Shown: positions 58,970-64,000 of the stretch, piece after piece
Numbering within the stretch: position 1 is the first letter of the stretch
Layout: the number at the start of each line of letters is the position of its first letter
From: Tetragonia tetragonoides
Taxonomy: Eukaryota; Streptophyta; Magnoliopsida; Caryophyllales; Aizoaceae
Direction: 5' to 3'
Length of the DNA: 64,000 nt
NCBI GenBank assembly: GCA_038025085.1
Contig: CM076153.1
Location: 11,873,501-11,937,500, forward strand
Translations under genes and position numbers: made by a program
The notes under the pieces: model-generated
Databases searched by the model: none
Seen by the model: only the letters and a program-made list of their open reading frames with translations
What the model was told of the DNA's origin: nothing

Positions 58970-61900
58970 ATGAAGAAGAAATTTGGGTTTGTGTTTCTTG
59001 TTTTTGTGACCCTTTTGGTTATAGACAAAGTTGAGTCAAAATGCACAAAGGGTTGTGATTTGGCTATAGCCTCTTACAATCTCTGGCAAAATGCAACCCT
59101 TTCATTCATATCATCTTACCTAAATGCTTCAATAAGTGATATACTCAGCTACAATACCCAAATTTCAAACCCTAATGTCATTCAAAAAAATACCAGGGTC
59201 AATGTGCCATTTTCCTGTGATTGTATAGAGGGGGATTTTCTGGGTCATATCTTTAGCTACAAAATTCAACCTGGTGATACCTATACTTCTATTGCAACTT
59301 ACACTTATTCCAATCTTACTACAATTAGTTGGCTCCAGAACTTCAATAGCTATAACCCCAATAGCATACCTGCTGATGGTAACCTTAATGTGACAGTTAA
59401 CTGTTCTTGTGGGAATAGTAGTGTGTCCACAGAATATGGGTTGTTCAATACTTATCCACTTCTATCTGGTAGTAGTATGAGGTATCTTTCTCGGCTGACG
59501 AATTTGAGTTCAAGTTTGCTGCAGAGCTACAATCCGGGTGCAGACTTTGATGGTGGAGTCAGGCTGGTGTATCTTCCTTGGCGAGGTAGGTTTTCGCTTT
59601 CTTTGGAAGGATGTTAGCTAACATGTTTGAGCTATTGTAACTTGGAACATGTCTGGTTTCTTAATTTTGCTGTTGAATTAATATATTGAATGATATGTTT
59701 GTTGATTTGGAAACTATTGTATTGATGAAGGAATTGTGGGAAGCTGAATTAAACTAAAATGAGATATAGAGGTGTGTGCAATGCATGATTTAGTGACTCT
59801 GAATTTGGCAACAATTATAGAGAGTAATAGCAGGATGGGTTTGAAACCGGAACTTATCCTGAAGAAAATTAAGGAGTTGGAGGTGAACACAGGGGTGGTT
59901 TCTGAGTAGGGGAAAACAAAATGAACTATATTAGCTTACTACTGATAAAAATAACAATATTACCTATTATTAGCCAATGTTGTTTGAGCTTTACTCATTA
60001 TCATCATAAGTAAATATAGGAAAACAAAGAGAATCCTCAGGGTAAGGGTGGAAGGAACGGGGGAACTATGTATATAAACCGTCAATGTGGCTTCTACATA
60101 TTACAGAGACAAACTAATGTTATATGAAGTGAATAAAATATGAACTAAAACTAACCATTTTGAAGTTGAAAATATCATTTTGCATACAAATTGGAACATG
60201 GAATACCAAGTACAAGTTTGTCATCAACTGCCAAAAATCCAACCACTGCTGCCAACTGTCACCCTCACCCATTTTAAACCCATCTTTATATGTTATACTT
60301 TATATCTTAATGAGAAGTCTTTGAGAAATATTCTATCAACTTCATAACCAGCCTCAGTTAGTTCTTGTTAATGGTGTATTTTCGTATTTTTATGTTTTTA
60401 TCTTTTTTTGGTGCAGACAAAGATGGGAGTTACCGTCCGCTGACTTCAAGTCCAAGGTAAACTTGTATTGTTATAAGGATGCCACATGAATTTGTTTGTA
60501 TACTAATTTCCTGGAATTGTCATTTATATGTTTCTCATAACACTTCATCTTTATGCTGTTGTTCTCTTTTGCAGACCAAGTGGTACGACTCCTCAGATAC
60601 TTGGTTTCACTGTCAATTTTGTGTCTTAGTCTCCTATCTTTTCCAGTATCTCTATTGTATGTCCAAAGGACATGAAATCCTATATATATGCTTCTTAATT
60701 ACACTTTACTGTGGCAGGGATTTCACCTGGTGCCATCGCTGGAGTATGTGTAGCTGTTATAGTTGGGTTGATTATTATCTCGGTTTGGTGGTATCTTAGG
60801 CACATAAAGAAAGAGAAGGAGAAAAAGGGTCTACTTTCTGATAAGCCGGAATACCAATCAACAGAAGCTGGTACTGTGCTCTCCACCCATCCCACAGCAC
60901 TGGACTCTAATTTTAATTTCACATGCTTTGTTCCAGTAAAATAATTTTTCTATACATCAAATGTCAAAAATTATGGGAGTGGAGTTGTACCAATTTATCC
61001 TGGCTTTTGGAACTTTTTTGTGGATGTAAGCATCTTTGTTCCCCCTCACTCTTATGGTAACAGAAAATGATGGTATCTTCATATGATCTGTTATGGGACT
61101 TGCTCATACTCTATATACTGAAGTACAAATATCAGATATTCAATGATAATTATAAACATTAGTTTTTATCTGGTAATTGATTAAAAATATTGTCTCAAGT
61201 TATCAAACTTTCTGTGGAACTGTAGATGCAACTGGGCAGCCTGGAGGTGTGGCAGTTATTCCTGGCATAACAGTAGACAAATCAGTAGAGTTTTCATATG
61301 AAGAGCTCGCAAATGCTACTAATAACTTCAGCATGGCTAATAAAATTGGTCAAGGTGGATTTGGAGCTGTTTACTATGCAGAGTTAAGAGGCGAGGTACG
61401 TAGATGCATTTATCTTAATATAGTTATGGTGGAGTGGTATATACATTTGTATTCATATACCTTCTCTTGCTGAGGTACTTAATTCATATTCCCTTCCCTT
61501 CTGTCTTGCCTAATCATTTAAGATGAAGAAGACAGTCTCAATGTTCCCATTCCTCACCCCACTTCTCTCCATACCCTATAGCCTAGAGAATACAATCAAG
61601 GGATTTGCTTTATTATTGTCCTTGTCAACCGTTGCTCTGTTTTGAGGATGACTTCTCTATTTGTCTTTCTTAGGCCTACCTTGCCCTCCTTACCGTTTTC
61701 CCGCTCCCTAACCATCTAATTACTTCCTTTTCTCCCTGTTAATTATACCCTGATGAAATGTTAAGCCCTTGCATCTAAACTAAAATATATTATTGCAATT
61801 ATCTGAATATTAGGTGGTAGTAATGTTTGATGTATTTAGCTACATGGATTCTGTACGTGATTTAAAGGTGGAAAAAAACAAATTGAATTATACATCGATA

Positions 61901-64000
61901 ATTGTAAGACATGTAGAACTTAAGAAAAACTTTGCAAATTTTCTGGACCTGGTGGGGTTAACGATGGGGGTAACTGGGTAAGACTTGGTTTACTGATCTC
62001 AAGTCTCATCCTCAGAAAAGTGCCTGCTTTTTTAGGTTTCTTTGCAAAGTTTTTAACATACGATTTTGATAAGAGGTTTTTTCTTTGTTTTTAATTGTGT
62101 ATTTCTAATCCTTTTGTCCGTTAATCTGTTAGTTTCACCAATCTTCTTTTTCCTCTTCATATTTATGCATATATGAAGTCTCTTTAGTTTTTTTGCATCT
62201 TCTTCTATATCCTATCCCAGAAAGGAGCTATCAAGAAGATGGATATGCAAGCAACTAAAGAATTTCTGGCTGAATTGAAGGTCTTATCACATGTCCATCA
62301 CTTGAACTTGGTATATATCCTGACCTTTCATTCTCAAAATTATAATTACATGAAGTTTGTCTGTTTGGCCGACCATCTACTCATTAGGGACTTGGGAGCT
62401 AAAATAATTTTCTCTGTTACTTTTTTTTAATATTGACACAACCCCATAAATTACGTTTTCAATTGAGTGCAGGTCCGCTTGATTGGCTACTGTGTTGAGC
62501 GTTCCCTTTTTCTGGTGTATGAATACATTGGAAATGGCAACTTAAGCCAACATTTGCATGGTTCAGGTGGAGTTATCTGTACAAAATTCCTTTTCTAAAA
62601 CTAGTGCTGTAATGGTGCCAACAATTTTCTCATGTCATTCCAGGAAGAGCTGCACTGCCATGGTCTGTCAGAGTGCAAATTGCTCTTGATTCAGCTAGAG
62701 GTCTCGAATATATCCATGAGCACACTGTACCTGTCTACATTCATCGTGATATTAAACCTGCTAACATATTGTTGGACAATAACTTCCGTGCAAAGGTATT
62801 CTAATCAACTCCATATTTTCAGTTTGGCTATTCAAGAGTATCTGCTTTCAACTTCTTATCTCTTGCAGGTTGCAGATTTTGGATTGACAAGGCTAGCGGA
62901 AGTTGGAAATGCATCTTTAGCGACTGGTCTTGTGGGCACATTTGGGTATATGCCTCCAGAGTAAGTGTACAATTCTGTTGGTTTATTTGATTAAAACATA
63001 CTGGACAGACTGAAGCTCGTTTGATGAGACAGTTGTGCTGCAGCCTGCACATAATCTGCGCAATCAGTCGTCCAGTTGAGTTTATCTTCTAAAATGTATG
63101 GATCCAATCTTTTATCTGCATGGCTTCACTGAATGAACTTCAAATGGCCATACCCCTTCTGCTGAACTTAGTTCTGATAAATAAAATGATAACCTTTTCT
63201 CCAGAAGGATGTGGTGACTTTTATCTGTTCTTGTGCACTGCTTGTAGCTAGATTTTCCCTACTTGATTGCTACATGTACAATGGAATGCATTGGAAAGAA
63301 ACCAGATTGAATCTGCAGATAAGACATCAGTTCTGTTTCGGAATTCAAAACAGTTGGGTGTTCCCTTTTGAGAAACCTTCAAACAAAGAGGAACATAGAT
63401 GGGATCAGAAGAAAGTATGAAAGTGTTTGTGCCTTATTAAGTGCTCTTTCACCTGAAAATTTGCTTTTGCATGATTGTCTTCAACCAAAGAGCCTTGTCA
63501 TTGCATTTCAATCTCATTGCATTAGAAATTGGGTGCCTCCTAACGCCCTTAGGTAACCCAATCCATGTGAAATGCGTCCCAATAAAGATTTTTCTTTCAT
63601 GCTCAATCTCTCAGCCTAGTGGGTCTGTCAACCAAAGAAATCCCCTTAGTAGTACCGAAATTTGCACTCGATGCAGATGATTCTCCTCCTCCACCATGTT
63701 CATGGTTAAGTTAATAGAATATAACACCATTGCGAGACCCTAGATGACTGCTCATGGAGACTTGCTTCTTTTTCTTTCTTTCTTTTTTTCCCTTTTCTCC
63801 CCCCTTTCCTTCATGCCTATGCCCTCCTTTTTGCATTGGCGGAACCTCCTTGGTGGAGAGCGAAGTAATGAGACAGAGGAAGACGTAGACTTCAGTGTTT
63901 AGCTGGGATCTTTTTTATTACTGGCTTTGTTTATAGCCATATCAGCTTTTGAGGCTGTTAAGGAACGATGTACCATGTCTAGATATGGTATAAGCTTTAA
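58970..64000 (+). CDS. CERK1/LYK-type LysM receptor-like kinase, 3' part beyond window
   Basis: Nine exons in frame: 58970-59585, 60417-60456, 60575-60603, 60718-60870, 61226-61395, 62221-62310, 62473-62566, 62644-62795 and 62869-62960, giving 478 residues before the window ends. The start is the ATG of [10 protein letters not shown], a signal peptide. The ectodomain has CTKGC, CDC and CSC cysteine signatures and three LysM repeats ([13 protein letters not shown] is one), for chitin or lipochitooligosaccharide binding. A transmembrane helix lies at about 233-255. The kinase has GQGGFGAVY (321-329), AIK lysine (341), HRDIKPAN (431) and DFG (451-453), so it looks active, as in CERK1/LYK1/NFR1. 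The segment GTFGYMPPE has Pro where APE is usual. Later exons with the DVYAFGVVL block are not seen in the last kilobase, so intron 9 is long or the gene is broken. Confidence 0.88.
62961..64000 (+). other. truncated intron 9 of the LysM kinase
   Basis: The donor GTAAGT follows exon 9. No kinase exon can be recognised up to the window end. A pyrimidine-rich stretch lies at 63768-63810. Frames here do not match the family. Confidence 0.5.

Overview
This is a stretch of plant nuclear DNA, almost certainly from a eudicot. The evidence is GT-AG introns of 0.1-5 kb, plant-specific gene families (a LysM receptor kinase, a USP-kinase and a proline-rich wall protein) and plant lineages of Ty3/gypsy retrotransposons (Tat/Ogre and Athila). 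The sequence alone does not fix the order or species.

Bases 1-16127 are a nest of LTR retrotransposons. A decayed Tat/Ogre-type element lies on the minus strand (pol, protease and gag fragments at 1-5206, PBS at 6184-6204, LTR 6206-7735). It abuts a second, related partial LTR (7736-8724). That partial LTR interrupts the gag of a minus-strand Athila-type element (gag 8725-9355, LTR 9639-11134). The Athila element in turn interrupts the 5' LTR of a plus-strand, apparently non-autonomous Athila-type element (11135-16127). Bases 16128-18600 hold a dense cluster of palindromes, long inverted repeats and a 291-bp direct duplication.

From 18.7 kb the window becomes genic, with six protein-coding genes, all on the plus strand. 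They are an RRM protein resembling NOL8/ROS3 (18724-26361), a USP-domain protein kinase of the RLCK type (31320-37550), a secreted proline-rich protein (38768-39400), COG8 of the Golgi tethering complex (41357-51094), phosphopantothenate-cysteine ligase of CoA synthesis (53726-57242), and the 5' nine exons of a CERK1-like LysM receptor kinase (58970 to beyond the window end). I rebuilt the exons from splice sites and reading phase. They join in frame everywhere except at one junction in the ligase gene, which looks to have lost two bases.

Spacers and introns carry further repeats. These include a Tourist-like MITE, two LINE remnants, Helitron-type termini with 87-bp and 112-bp tandem repeats between 27.2 and 30.8 kb, and a four-copy ~315-bp satellite inside the 5.1-kb second intron of COG8. 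The six genes act in different processes (RNA binding/silencing, signalling, cell wall, Golgi traffic, cofactor synthesis, chitin or symbiont perception), so there is no functional cluster. No tRNA, rRNA or CRISPR array was seen.
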